Shown here piece after piece: positions 24,955 through 33,789 of a DNA stretch of 39,359 bases (its first letter is position 1; the number at the start of each line of letters is the position of its first letter). The notes below the pieces were generated by a model. It worked only from the letters and a program-made list of their open reading frames with translations. It ran no database searches and had not been told where the DNA came from. The stretch comes from JBDHTS01 sp039808845 (GTDB taxonomy: Bacteria; Pseudomonadota; Alphaproteobacteria; Micavibrionales; Micavibrionaceae). Location of the stretch: positions 1-39,359 of the forward strand of contig JBDHTS010000009.1 of NCBI GenBank assembly GCA_039808845.1. Reading direction: 5' to 3'. Made by a program: the position numbers and the translations under genes.

Positions 24955-25701
24955 ATGAACAAGAAGCGCAAGATGAAAACTAAGTTTATCCTTGCCCTGG
25001 CCGTAGCCGCAGCATGTCTGCTGGCGGGCGGACGCTACGTTCTCAGTGAGGATGCGCCTTTGCACCTCTGGCCGGGCATGGTGCCGCCGGAATCTCACAA
25101 GGTCGACGAAAGCAAACCGCTCCGCGCCCAGACCCGGACGTTCGAGCTGGCCGGCCGAACGTTCGTCATCCCCATCATGTATATCGACGGGCATCCCAAA
25201 CCGGGCGTGCATCAGGATGATATGCTGCTGAAAGTCATCTGGCCGGACATGCGGGCAATCTATGAGCTAAACAACCGCCAGGAGTATCTTCAGGTTCACA
25301 GAAAGGAACGGCGCATTGGCTGGATTCTTTTAGAACCTGCCGCAATACGCCCGTCATTTGACGTCCAGATTGCGAGCCGACGCCAGTATCTTGCTAAAGA
25401 AGAGCCGGCCGGCAGATTCGACGGACTTGAAAAATATCTTTGGTACAACGGTTCGCCGAAGAGTCCAGAACTTCGGTCTGAAATGTATCTAGAGAGTGAT
25501 GAGTCGGGCCATATTACAGGAACAATTGAATGTCATGTGGGCCCCGCCGTTGTTGTTCCCGGCTGCTCGCACCGCTTCATTGACCGAGATCTACTTTACC
25601 AAATCAACTATCGCATGGGGCCTTTCTTCCCGCAATGGCGAGAGCAAAAGAGCCGTGCCATTGAATTTATTAATCGCATGGAATTGACAACGCCGAGATA
25701 A
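24955..25701 (+). CDS. Exported protein resembling effector-immunity proteins
   Basis: 248 aa. An N-terminal basic stretch and one hydrophobic segment (TKFILALAVAAACLLAGG) give a signal peptide or anchor; the cysteine there has no canonical lipobox. The start is the ATG at 24955 or, six codons later, at 24973. The mature domain begins with a strand (RTFELAGRTFVIPIMYIDG) and ends with the pattern CHVGPAVVVPGCSHRFIDRD, then LLYQINYRMGPFFPQWREQ and a helix. This C-terminal pattern (two cysteines, a strand, W at the start of the final helix) I associate with immunity-like proteins encoded beside secreted effectors in proteobacteria. The stop is 14 bp before the ATG of the giant RTX gene, so co-expression with it is likely. 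Possible role: neutralising its N-terminal domain in the periplasm. Confidence 0.78.
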   Translation: MNKKRKMKTKFILALAVAAACLLAGGRYVLSEDAPLHLWPGMVPPESHKVDESKPLRAQTRTFELAGRTFVIPIMYIDGHPKPGVHQDDMLLKVIWPDMRAIYELNNRQEYLQVHRKERRIGWILLEPAAIRPSFDVQIASRRQYLAKEEPAGRFDGLEKYLWYNGSPKSPELRSEMYLESDESGHITGTIECHVGPAVVVPGCSHRFIDRDLLYQINYRMGPFFPQWREQKSRAIEFINRMELTTPR

Positions 25702-25715
25702 CATAGGGGAAAATT

Positions 25716-28700
25716 ATGCCAACATTAACTACCACTCAACGCGCTACGCTACAGTCCGATTTAACCTCCAACAATGTGTCGGCGTTTTATACGCATCTTG
25801 ATAGCTATGGCGATCCCTATGGGCGCCTTGGATTGGGAGTAACCAATAATAGTAGTTGGCAGGGCGAATTAGCTAATGGTTTCGCTCAGCACGCTGCATT
25901 GGATAATGCCGTTACTTTGACGTATGGTTCGACAGCTTGGACGAATCTGAATAAGGAAATAGCAGCAGCATATCTCGATGCGGTCAATAATAATAATGGC
26001 ACTACACCGACCTGGAGCCAAATTAGAGACTTCCACAATTCCACATACGCAGACGCCGGTCTTGACGCCGATGATTGGCTTCCGAACAAACTGCTGAACG
26101 AATCTTCTAATCCGTCGGGACTTTGGGCGGATTACATGCAGAACGAAGGGTCGGGCGACCTCCTCAACGATGCTGCCGGTATCCTTGTCACAAACGGCAA
26201 TGTGCTAGATCCCGCCGACCAGAAATACATCCTGAATCTTGCGGCAGCGATGGCGGGCATGAGCGACGGTGCCCTGGGCGACATGGCCGCCGACGGCAAC
26301 CCCTTCTCCGGCGCGGCGGGATGGCTGGAGAGCATACCGGTAGGCACGCGTCTTGTCGGCCCAGCCCTGGAGGGCCTCCTTTTCGGGGCCTTGCCGGAGA
26401 TTATAGAGGACATTTTGGAGAAGTTCGGGCTGGGCGAATCCCGCTACAGCCCCTTGGTCATCGATCTCGCAAACAACGGTCTCGATCTGATCAACGTCAG
26501 CACCTCGACGCTTTATTTCAACCTCGATGCTAGCAGCTTCGCGGTTCAGGCCGGGTGGGTGGCCGCGGCGGACGCCCTTCTTGCGCTCGACAAAGACGGC
26601 AACGGCCTGATCGACAGCGGCGCGGAACTCTTCGGCACGGCGACCGGCGCGGCGGATGGCTTCGCCGATCTGGCGCGGTACGATTCCAACAGCGACGGGG
26701 TCATCAGCAGCCAGGACATCGCTTTCGGCCAGATGCTGGTCTGGCAGGATACGAACGGCGACGGGGTCAGCCAGTCAGGCGAACTGCATAGCCTGTCCTA
26801 TCATAACATCGTCACAATCTCCCTTGCCACAAGCGCTGCTTCTCCCTCGACAGTCGAAGGCAACGCGGTCACGCTCGAAGCGAGTGTCACCTTTGCTAAC
26901 AGCACAACGACGACGATCAGCGATGTCTATTTCACAACAAATCTGACCAATTCACAGTATGCGGGCAATTACACTCTTGACCCCGAAACACTATTTCTCC
27001 CTGTTTTGCGCGGATATGGTGTTTTGCCGGATCTGCATATCGCGGAGTCGCTCGACAACACAGCGACCGGCAATCTTCTCGGTCTTACCGAAACCCTGGC
27101 TGTCAAGACGTTTTCCCAGCTTTTTGACAGCACCTTGACCGTTCCCGATCTCGTGAAATCCATCCTGTTCCGTTGGGCCGGGGTGGACGGGGTGTCGGCG
27201 ACGTCGCGCGGGGCGTTTGTGGACGGGCGCGAACTCGGTTTCCTTGAGAAGCTTGTGGGTGAGCCATTCCTGCAGCGCGGGACGTATTCGAACCCTTACG
27301 GGAACGAGGCGGGGTACGACCTTCAGGAGGCGTTCCGGATTGCGTTCAACAATATGTACGGGCGTCTTCTGGCGCAGAGCGCTGGCAAGGAACTGTTCAC
27401 GGGGACGCCTGTGTACGACATCGCGACGGACAGCTTCACGGGCATCACGGGGCTGAACGGCACGAAGCTGTCGGAACTGCAGAGCGAGGCGGCGGGTCTT
27501 TCCAGTTCCGCGGCGCGTCATGCGTTCTGGTCGAACGTGGTGCGGATGGTGGATTTCGCGATCGACCTGGACTCGTCGACCTACGCGGCGGCGAAGACGG
27601 CGCTGGCGAACGCGATCGACGCGTCGGACAGCAGCGATGCGACGGTGATCCTGGGCGTGGACGCGGCGGGCGCGGAGACGGGGATCCGGAGCGACATCGC
27701 GTTCCACCGTCCCGTGGGGGTGGATGAGCAGGGGACGGCGGGCGACGACGTGATGAACGGGACGGCGGCGGACGATACTCTGTCCGGCAGCGGCGGCAAC
27801 GACACGCTGAATGGCGGGACAGGGAATGACAAACTGATCGGCGGCGGCGGGAATGATATTCTGGCTGGCGGTCTTGGCGGCGACTATCTCCTGGGGAACA
27901 CGGGCGACGACATTTACCGGTACGATCTTGGCGACGGGACGGACACGATCTGGGAGAACCAGGGCGGCGGCACGGACACGATCGAGTTCGGCGGCGGCAT
28001 CACGCTCGCCCATCTGACCCTGACCCGTCTTGTCGGCGGCTCCGGCAACGACCTGGTGATCGACGTTGCAGGCGGCGGCCGGATCGTGGTCGAAAACCAC
28101 TTCGGCGGCGGCGGGGTCCAGGTCGAGACGCTCAAATTCGCGGACGGCGGCACCTGGGACATCACGGCCCATGATTTCGAAACCTGGGGCACCGACGGCA
28201 AGGAAACCATCAACGGCGTCGATCTCGGCGGCGGAGACAACGACATCATCCACGGCCTGGGCGGCAACGACACGATCTGGGGAGAATCCTACGGAAACGA
28301 CGTCCTCTACGGCGACGGCGGCGACGACGACCTGGATGGCGGCTACGGCGATGATATGCTCTTCGGCGGGGACGGCAACGACACGCTGAACGGCAGCGGC
28401 GGCAACGACCTCATGGACGGCGGGGCCGGGGACGATACAGCGGCCGGCTCGACCAACAACGATACCTATGTGTTTTCGAGCGGCCATGACACCTATACCG
28501 ACACGAGCGGGACGGATACGCTCCTTCTCGACGCGCGGTGGAACGGCAGGACACCGCTTTACCAGCAGCTGAATACCAATCTGCTAATCTGGTTCGATGA
28601 CCGGAACACGATCACCGTCACGTCCTGGAGTTCGGGCAGCCCGAAAATCGAGACGATGGTTTATGCGGACGGTACGACCGTCAGCCTGTCCACCATTACT

Positions 28701-31700
28701 GTGACGGCGACTGCCAACAGCAGCGCCAACACCATCGCTGGCACCACGGGGGCAGACCTGATCTACGGCCTTGAAGGCGACGACACGCTGAACGGCACGG
28801 GTACGGATGGCAACGATCGGCTCTATGGCGGCACCGGCAACGACACGCTGAAAGGCGGCAATGGAAACGACTGGCTGCAGGGCGACGCTGGCAATGATAC
28901 TCTGCAGGGCGGGGCCCATGACGACATCTATTACTTCACGGGCGGTCTGGATGAGATCACCGAGGGCGGCGGCACCGACACGCTGAAACTGCTGCCCGGC
29001 ACGTCCCTGGAGAATGTCACCTTCACGGATTCCGGCAACGACCGGACGATCATCGTGTCGGCAGGCGTGAACGAGATCAAGCTGGTCGGCCATCTGGACG
29101 GATCGGACACGTCGAAACGGATCGAGGTCCTGGAACTCGGGGACGGGTTCCGGATCAACCTGGCGGGCGCAACGCCCTGGACGAGCGTGACGGGCAACAG
29201 TTCCTGGACCGGCACGGCGGGCGCGGACTCGGCGGTCGCGGGTTCGGGCAACAACAACCTCTCCGGCGGCGACGGCGACGACAGGCTCTATGGCGGCGGC
29301 GGGGCGGATTACGTCACCGGCGGCGCGGGCGTGGATTACGCCCATGGCGGCGACGGCGACGATCCGTCGGTGCGCGGGGGCGACGGCGACGATTTCCTCT
29401 GGGGCGGCGCGGGCAACGACGTGCTGGACGGGGAGAACGACAACGACACGCTTTATGGCGGCGCGGGCGTCAACCGCCTCGAAGGCGGGGACGGCGACGA
29501 CATCCTGTGGGGCGGCGACGAGGGCACGGCGGCCGCGCCGGAACAGCTGCGCGGCGAGGCGGGGCGGGACACGATCCACGGCGGGAACGGCGTCGACGAG
29601 ACGCTCGGCGGCGGCGGGGACGATACGCTCTACGGCAATGGCGGCGACGACGAGCTGTTCGGGGGCTCTGGCGACGACGAGATCCACGGCGGGGCGGGCA
29701 ACGACCTGATCCGCGGCGAGGAAGGCCGGGACGATCTCTACGGCGACGAAGGCAGCGACGACATCCGCGGCGGCCTCGACGACAATATCCTGCATGGCGG
29801 CGACGGCGACGACACGCTGTGGGGCGGCTACAATGCGAGCGACACGTTCTACGGCAACGACACCCTCTATGGAGACGCGGGCAATGACACGCTGAACGGC
29901 GCGCTGGGCGACGACACGCTCGACGGCGGGGCGGGCAATGACAGCCAGTACGGCGCGGGCGGCAGCGACAGCTACGTCTTCTCCGGCGGGGCGGACTACA
30001 TCCAGGACACGGGCGGCACGGCGGACCGGCTGCTGCTGGGCGCGGGCCTCGACCTGAACGACGTCGCGTTCCTCGTCGATCCCAATGACGGCAACGATCT
30101 GATCGTCGCGTCCTTCGGGCGCTCGGTCACGATCGAGGACCAGGCGGTGTCGGCCAACGGCCCGCTTGAACAGATCGTGCTGGATGACGGGTTCTCTCTG
30201 AATTCGGCCATCTATACGCAATGGATCTTCAGCACCTCATCCGCCGAAACGAAAAGCGGCGGCTCCGGCATCAACGTCATGCTGGGCTATGGCGGCAACG
30301 ATACGCTCAAGGGCTTCGGCAATAACGACTTCCTGCACGGCGGCGACGGCGACGATACGTTGTACGGGGCCAGCAATACCGCCGACAGCACGGACGACGA
30401 TTTCCTGCATGGCGGGCGCGGGAACGACACCCTCTATGGCGGATCAGGCAACGATACGCTCTGGGGCGGGGAGGGGAACGACGCGCTGAACGGCGAGGCC
30501 GGGAACGACACCTACGTCCTGACCGCCGGGACGGACACCATCACCGAAACCGGCGGCACGGACACGATCCGCTTCCGCGGCGGCCTGACGCCGGAAGAGC
30601 TGACCTTCACGAACACCGGCACTTACGATCTCACCATTGCCGCCGCCCTGGGCGCCTTCGTGCTGTCCAATCAGCGCGACGCCACGGCGGCGAACCATGT
30701 CGAGACGCTGCTGTTCGAGGACGGGTTCCAGCTGAACGCCGGAATCTACAACGTCGCCGCCGAATGGCTGCAGGCGACCACGGACGCGCAAAGCCTGAAC
30801 GGCGACCATGGCAACGCTTCGGGCGTGAACTCGGACGACGTGATCATCGGCGGCACCGGCTCGAATGCGATCCGGGGCTATGACGGCAACGACCAGATTT
30901 TCGCCGGCGCGGGGAACGATGCCTCGGTCCATGCCGACGGCGGCAATGACCTGGTGCATGGCGGGTCGGGCAACGACACGCTCTATGGCGAGGCCGGAAC
31001 CGACACGATGTGGGGCGGCACGGGCGCGGACACCGTGCGCGGCGGCGACGATGCCGACACGCTCCATGGCGGCGACGGCGACGACGGCGCGCTGTGGGGC
31101 GAGAACGGCGACGACACGGTCTATGGCGACGCGGGCAATGACACGATCCGGGGAGACGCCGGGAACGATACCCTGCATGGCGGCGACGGCGACGACACGA
31201 TCTATGGGGCCAGCAACGCGACGGACAGCACCGACAACGACACCCTCTATGGCGAGGGCGGGGACGATCACCTGTTCGGCCAGTCGGGCGATGATGCGCT
31301 CTATGGCGGCTTCAACGCCGACGAGCTGCGCGGCGGGGCCGGAATCGATACGCTGTGGGGCGAGTCCGGCGAGGACGATCTTTATGGCGATGCGGGCGCG
31401 GACACGCTCCACGGCGGCGACGGCAACGACACGTTGTACGGCGCGGGCAGTTCCGACAGCACCGACAACGACATCCTCTATGGCGAGGACGGGGATGATT
31501 TCCTCTACGGCCAGTCGGGCAACGACATCCTGAGCGGCGGCCTCGGCGCCGACAACCTGCAGGGCGACGCGGGCGCGGACATCTATCTCTGGGAAGCGGG
31601 CACGGGCGATGACGGCGACGGCGTCGACTCCGTGATCGGCTTCACCACGGCCCAGGGCGACGTGATCGACATTTCCGACCTGCTGGTCGGCTACAACCCG

Positions 31701-31889
31701 GTCACCTCGGCCATCACCAACTTCGTGCGGATCACCGGCAGCGGGGCCAACACCTATGTCCTGGACATCGACGCCGACGGCACGGGATCGGCCAGCACCT
31801 GGGTCAAGGTCGGCGTTCTCAAGAACGTCATGACCGACATCACCGATGAACAGGCGCTTCTGACGAATGGAAACCTGCTGGCGGCTTAG
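25716..31889 (+). CDS. Giant RTX protein with type I secretion C-terminus, 2057 aa
   Basis: The ATG at 25716 follows AGGGGA. Residues 1 to about 235 form a domain I cannot name (YTHLDSYGDPYGRLGLGVTN; LLNESSNPSGLWADYMQNEG) and are the likely effector head. About 240-360 has EF-hand-like loops (DKDGNGLIDSGAE, DSNSDGVISSQD, DTNGDGVSQSGE). About 425-680 is shared with the other RTX genes and contains repeats B and A. From about 685 to 1950 there are many GGxGxDxLx nonapeptides in at least five blocks, separated by HCBP-related modules (YRYDLGDGTDTIWEN; GNDLVIDVAGGGRIVV). The C-terminus from about 1953 (YLWEAGTGDDGDGVDSVIGF... DVIDISDLLVG) is a type I secretion target of the VCA0849 class. The protein should be exported in one step by an ABC/MFP/TolC machine, not encoded in this window, and fold on binding calcium outside. 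Confidence 0.92.
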   Translation: MPTLTTTQRATLQSDLTSNNVSAFYTHLDSYGDPYGRLGLGVTNNSSWQGELANGFAQHAALDNAVTLTYGSTAWTNLNKEIAAAYLDAVNNNNGTTPTWSQIRDFHNSTYADAGLDADDWLPNKLLNESSNPSGLWADYMQNEGSGDLLNDAAGILVTNGNVLDPADQKYILNLAAAMAGMSDGALGDMAADGNPFSGAAGWLESIPVGTRLVGPALEGLLFGALPEIIEDILEKFGLGESRYSPLVIDLANNGLDLINVSTSTLYFNLDASSFAVQAGWVAAADALLALDKDGNGLIDSGAELFGTATGAADGFADLARYDSNSDGVISSQDIAFGQMLVWQDTNGDGVSQSGELHSLSYHNIVTISLATSAASPSTVEGNAVTLEASVTFANSTTTTISDVYFTTNLTNSQYAGNYTLDPETLFLPVLRGYGVLPDLHIAESLDNTATGNLLGLTETLAVKTFSQLFDSTLTVPDLVKSILFRWAGVDGVSATSRGAFVDGRELGFLEKLVGEPFLQRGTYSNPYGNEAGYDLQEAFRIAFNNMYGRLLAQSAGKELFTGTPVYDIATDSFTGITGLNGTKLSELQSEAAGLSSSAARHAFWSNVVRMVDFAIDLDSSTYAAAKTALANAIDASDSSDATVILGVDAAGAETGIRSDIAFHRPVGVDEQGTAGDDVMNGTAADDTLSGSGGNDTLNGGTGNDKLIGGGGNDILAGGLGGDYLLGNTGDDIYRYDLGDGTDTIWENQGGGTDTIEFGGGITLAHLTLTRLVGGSGNDLVIDVAGGGRIVVENHFGGGGVQVETLKFADGGTWDITAHDFETWGTDGKETINGVDLGGGDNDIIHGLGGNDTIWGESYGNDVLYGDGGDDDLDGGYGDDMLFGGDGNDTLNGSGGNDLMDGGAGDDTAAGSTNNDTYVFSSGHDTYTDTSGTDTLLLDARWNGRTPLYQQLNTNLLIWFDDRNTITVTSWSSGSPKIETMVYADGTTVSLSTITVTATANSSANTIAGTTGADLIYGLEGDDTLNGTGTDGNDRLYGGTGNDTLKGGNGNDWLQGDAGNDTLQGGAHDDIYYFTGGLDEITEGGGTDTLKLLPGTSLENVTFTDSGNDRTIIVSAGVNEIKLVGHLDGSDTSKRIEVLELGDGFRINLAGATPWTSVTGNSSWTGTAGADSAVAGSGNNNLSGGDGDDRLYGGGGADYVTGGAGVDYAHGGDGDDPSVRGGDGDDFLWGGAGNDVLDGENDNDTLYGGAGVNRLEGGDGDDILWGGDEGTAAAPEQLRGEAGRDTIHGGNGVDETLGGGGDDTLYGNGGDDELFGGSGDDEIHGGAGNDLIRGEEGRDDLYGDEGSDDIRGGLDDNILHGGDGDDTLWGGYNASDTFYGNDTLYGDAGNDTLNGALGDDTLDGGAGNDSQYGAGGSDSYVFSGGADYIQDTGGTADRLLLGAGLDLNDVAFLVDPNDGNDLIVASFGRSVTIEDQAVSANGPLEQIVLDDGFSLNSAIYTQWIFSTSSAETKSGGSGINVMLGYGGNDTLKGFGNNDFLHGGDGDDTLYGASNTADSTDDDFLHGGRGNDTLYGGSGNDTLWGGEGNDALNGEAGNDTYVLTAGTDTITETGGTDTIRFRGGLTPEELTFTNTGTYDLTIAAALGAFVLSNQRDATAANHVETLLFEDGFQLNAGIYNVAAEWLQATTDAQSLNGDHGNASGVNSDDVIIGGTGSNAIRGYDGNDQIFAGAGNDASVHADGGNDLVHGGSGNDTLYGEAGTDTMWGGTGADTVRGGDDADTLHGGDGDDGALWGENGDDTVYGDAGNDTIRGDAGNDTLHGGDGDDTIYGASNATDSTDNDTLYGEGGDDHLFGQSGDDALYGGFNADELRGGAGIDTLWGESGEDDLYGDAGADTLHGGDGNDTLYGAGSSDSTDNDILYGEDGDDFLYGQSGNDILSGGLGADNLQGDAGADIYLWEAGTGDDGDGVDSVIGFTTAQGDVIDISDLLVGYNPVTSAITNFVRITGSGANTYVLDIDADGTGSASTWVKVGVLKNVMTDITDEQALLTNGNLLAA
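27138..27352 (+). repeat. RTX repeat B, copy 2
   Basis: Perfect match to 23290-23504, same strand and codon phase, 3848 bp apart. Just upstream the two genes are similar in protein (LPDLHIAESLDNTATGNLL / LPNLHISESLDNTATGNLL) but diverged in DNA. The perfect block is therefore a recent gene conversion or duplication, not old shared ancestry. Confidence 0.92.
27522..27772 (+). repeat. RTX repeat A, copy 2
   Basis: Partner of 20449-20699, about 95% identical, same strand, 7073 bp apart, and in the same codon phase (residue 603 of the giant protein, residue 23 of the fragment). Confidence 0.85.
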
Positions 31890-32602
31890 AAAACGGACTC
31901 CAACTCTTGCAGTTGATGAATAATACGATCGTGCAGCCATAAAACCGAAGGATAGGCGGCCAGCCAGGTCCAGAAGAAACGGTTCAGGCCGAAGAGGCAG
32001 GCATTGGCGAGATGGAAGGCGGCGGCCATCGTGAGGGCGATGATCAGGATCGTATGCGAGAGCAGGGCAAGCGGGAACAGCAGTTCAAACAGCATCACGG
32101 CCCAGGACGCCGCGCGCAGCACGCGCGGCCTGCGCGCCCATCCCCTCAGGGATTCGCTGGCAGGGTAGGCGGAGAAAAGGAACACATCCTGCAACGCGCG
32201 GCCGCTGCGCCACTCCGGATTTACGATCTTGACCTGGCCCGCGATGAAATAGGACAGGACCAGCTGCAGCGCCAGATAGCCGAACGCGTATTCCCGCCAT
32301 TGCGGGACGGGCACGGCATGCGCGAGGGACAGGCAGCAAAGGATCAGCAGGCCCATCCGGTCGCTGCCGCCGTTATAGGGTCCCTGAAACCGTTTCAGGA
32401 TGAAGGCGGAGAGGACAATCAGCGCGGCGCATGCCCAGGCCGTCTGAAAACCGGCCAGCAGCGGCAGGCAAAGAGCGATGCGCGTCAGGAAGAGGGGCCT
32501 CTCCCCCTTCGGAGAGCGCGGGTGCAGATGCTCGGCGCTTTGCTGAATCAGCGCGAGGGCCAGAAGGATTTCGGTCAGCCGGATCGCCAGGTCCAGGCTC
32601 AT
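31886..32602 (-). CDS. HTTM-domain membrane protein
   Basis: 238 aa with about six to seven membrane segments. YFIAGQVKIVNPEWRSGRAL and then AFHLANACLFGLNRFFWTWL match the HTTM (vitamin-K-dependent gamma-carboxylase-like) superfamily, whose bacterial members are mostly uncharacterised. It lacks the long luminal domain of true carboxylases. The ATG overlaps the stop of the 146-aa gene upstream by 4 bp, so the two are translationally coupled. Its stop overlaps that of the convergent giant RTX gene by 4 bp, leaving no room for a terminator between them. Confidence 0.85.
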   Translation of the reverse strand: MSLDLAIRLTEILLALALIQQSAEHLHPRSPKGERPLFLTRIALCLPLLAGFQTAWACAALIVLSAFILKRFQGPYNGGSDRMGLLILCCLSLAHAVPVPQWREYAFGYLALQLVLSYFIAGQVKIVNPEWRSGRALQDVFLFSAYPASESLRGWARRPRVLRAASWAVMLFELLFPLALLSHTILIIALTMAAAFHLANACLFGLNRFFWTWLAAYPSVLWLHDRIIHQLQELESVF

Positions 32603-33039
32603 CGTGCCCCGCGCTCCAACGCATGGGCTGGCGACATGAAAGCGATGTCCCGCTGCAACGCGGCGCCCTGGCGGCTGATGAACACCAGGCGGAACCGGAG
32701 AAACGGCGTCAGCGCCGGATTTACACCCTTCGCCCGGAGATCGTTCCCGATGCGCTTTATGATTTCCTGGCAGCCATTTTCTGCCGGGCCGTCCATGATC
32801 CTCTCGGCGCAGCTCACCAGAAAAAGCGATTCGTTCCGGCGCGGATTCCAGAACAGGCTCCTGATCATATCCGTGACGGACAGCCGCACCGGCCCGGGCC
32901 GGAATTCCTCCCAGTGGACGGGGACATCCTGATCTGCCTGAAATAAGGCGAACTCAATGCGCGGCGACGGATGAACCGCATCAAAAAACCGCCAGGACGG
33001 GATCAGGACGGGCAGAAATAGCTTTAATGTTTCCGGCAT
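32599..33039 (-). CDS. Hypothetical partner of the HTTM protein, 146 aa
   Basis: Soluble basic protein with no signal peptide. Conserved-looking blocks are WRFFDAVHPSPRIEFALFQA, HWEEFRPGPVRLSVTDMIRS, and a C-terminal strand with many arginines (FLRFRLVFISRQG). Small proteins with a W-R-F-F-D start and an E-F/Y-R pattern are typically found directly before HTTM genes, so it is probably a dedicated partner. Function unknown. ATG at 33039 without a clear Shine-Dalgarno sequence. It is divergent from the SRPBCC gene at 33217. Confidence 0.75.
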   Translation of the reverse strand: MPETLKLFLPVLIPSWRFFDAVHPSPRIEFALFQADQDVPVHWEEFRPGPVRLSVTDMIRSLFWNPRRNESLFLVSCAERIMDGPAENGCQEIIKRIGNDLRAKGVNPALTPFLRFRLVFISRQGAALQRDIAFMSPAHALERGAR

Positions 33040-33216
33040 GGTTCGTCCGATGCGCCGTTTCGGTTCATCCTGTCATATTTGCACAGGCTCCGGGCAGAAA
33101 GACACAGGAATACGGTCTGGACGCCCTGTTCTTTCCTGACCGATTAGACTTCACTCCCTTCCGGGAGTTTGCTAAATCCTGATGGTCAGCCCCATACCGC
33201 TCTTCAGGAGGAAGCC

Positions 33217-33660
33217 ATGCCTGGTACCGTTCGTCTGCATCGTGTTCTTGCCGCAAAGCCGGAGAAAGTCTACCGCGCGTTTCTGGATTCAGATGCCCTG
33301 GTGAAATGGCTTCCGCCAAACGGGTTTACAGCCAGGGTGCATCATCTGGATGCCAGGGCGGGCGGAACCTACAAGATGTCGTTCACGAACTTCACAACGG
33401 GACAGAGCCATTCCTTCGGCGGCACCTACAAGGAGCTGACGCCGAACAGGCGCCTGCATTACACGGACAATTTTGACGATCCGAATCTGGCCGGAGAGAT
33501 TCTGGTGACGGTCGACCTGAAAGAAACATCCATGGGAGCGGATCTGCAGATCGTGCAGGCGGGACTGCCCGATGTGATTCCCGTCGAGGCGTGCTATCTC
33601 GGCTGGCAGGAGTCCCTTGTCAATCTGGCCAGGCTTGTCGAGCCGGAGATCCGGCAATAA
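33217..33660 (+). CDS. AHSA1/SRPBCC-family protein
   Basis: 147 aa starting at the ATG at 33217, with AGGAGGA 6 nt upstream. A single START-like ligand-binding fold: VRLHRVLAAKPEKVYRAFLD is the typical first strand and helix, followed by ALVKWLPPNGFTA, GGTYKMSFTNF, a long central strand set and a C-terminal helix (CYLGWQESLVNLARLVEPEI). The family is named after activators of Hsp90 ATPase, but bacterial members are small-molecule or lipid binders of unknown ligand. Monocistronic as far as can be seen. The 177 bp upstream hold a small hairpin (ACTCCC-TTCC-GGGAGT, 33153-33168). Confidence 0.9.
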   Translation: MPGTVRLHRVLAAKPEKVYRAFLDSDALVKWLPPNGFTARVHHLDARAGGTYKMSFTNFTTGQSHSFGGTYKELTPNRRLHYTDNFDDPNLAGEILVTVDLKETSMGADLQIVQAGLPDVIPVEACYLGWQESLVNLARLVEPEIRQ

Positions 33661-33731
33661 AGGCGCCAATCCGTCTTATTCAGGGCGATCATAAGGTTTT
33701 TTCGCTGCATGAAAATTTTTGGATTTTCCCT

Positions 33732-33756
33732 GGAACTATCATTACTCCCGACAGTT
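33732..33756 (+). promoter_or_regulatory. EcfG-type promoter for the EF-hand gene
   Basis: GGAAC (33732-33736), 16-nt spacer, AGTT (33753-33756), 34 bp before the ATG at 33790. Same spacing as the three elements near 6.6 and 8.5 kb; the first -10 base is A instead of C. Confidence 0.5.
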
Positions 33757-33789
33757 GGGGACATCGATTGCAACCTAACCAAGGAGTCC

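Noticed and set aside
20235..31889. Integrative element inserted at tRNA-Gln
   Set aside because: No integrase, excisionase or duplicated tRNA 3' end was seen in the window; the evidence is only position and mosaic composition.
28584..31940. Two long minus-strand frames of about 500 aa opposite the giant RTX gene
   Set aside because: Repetitive GC-rich RTX codons leave the opposite strand open by composition; products are valine/arginine/alanine-rich repeats without a start signal.
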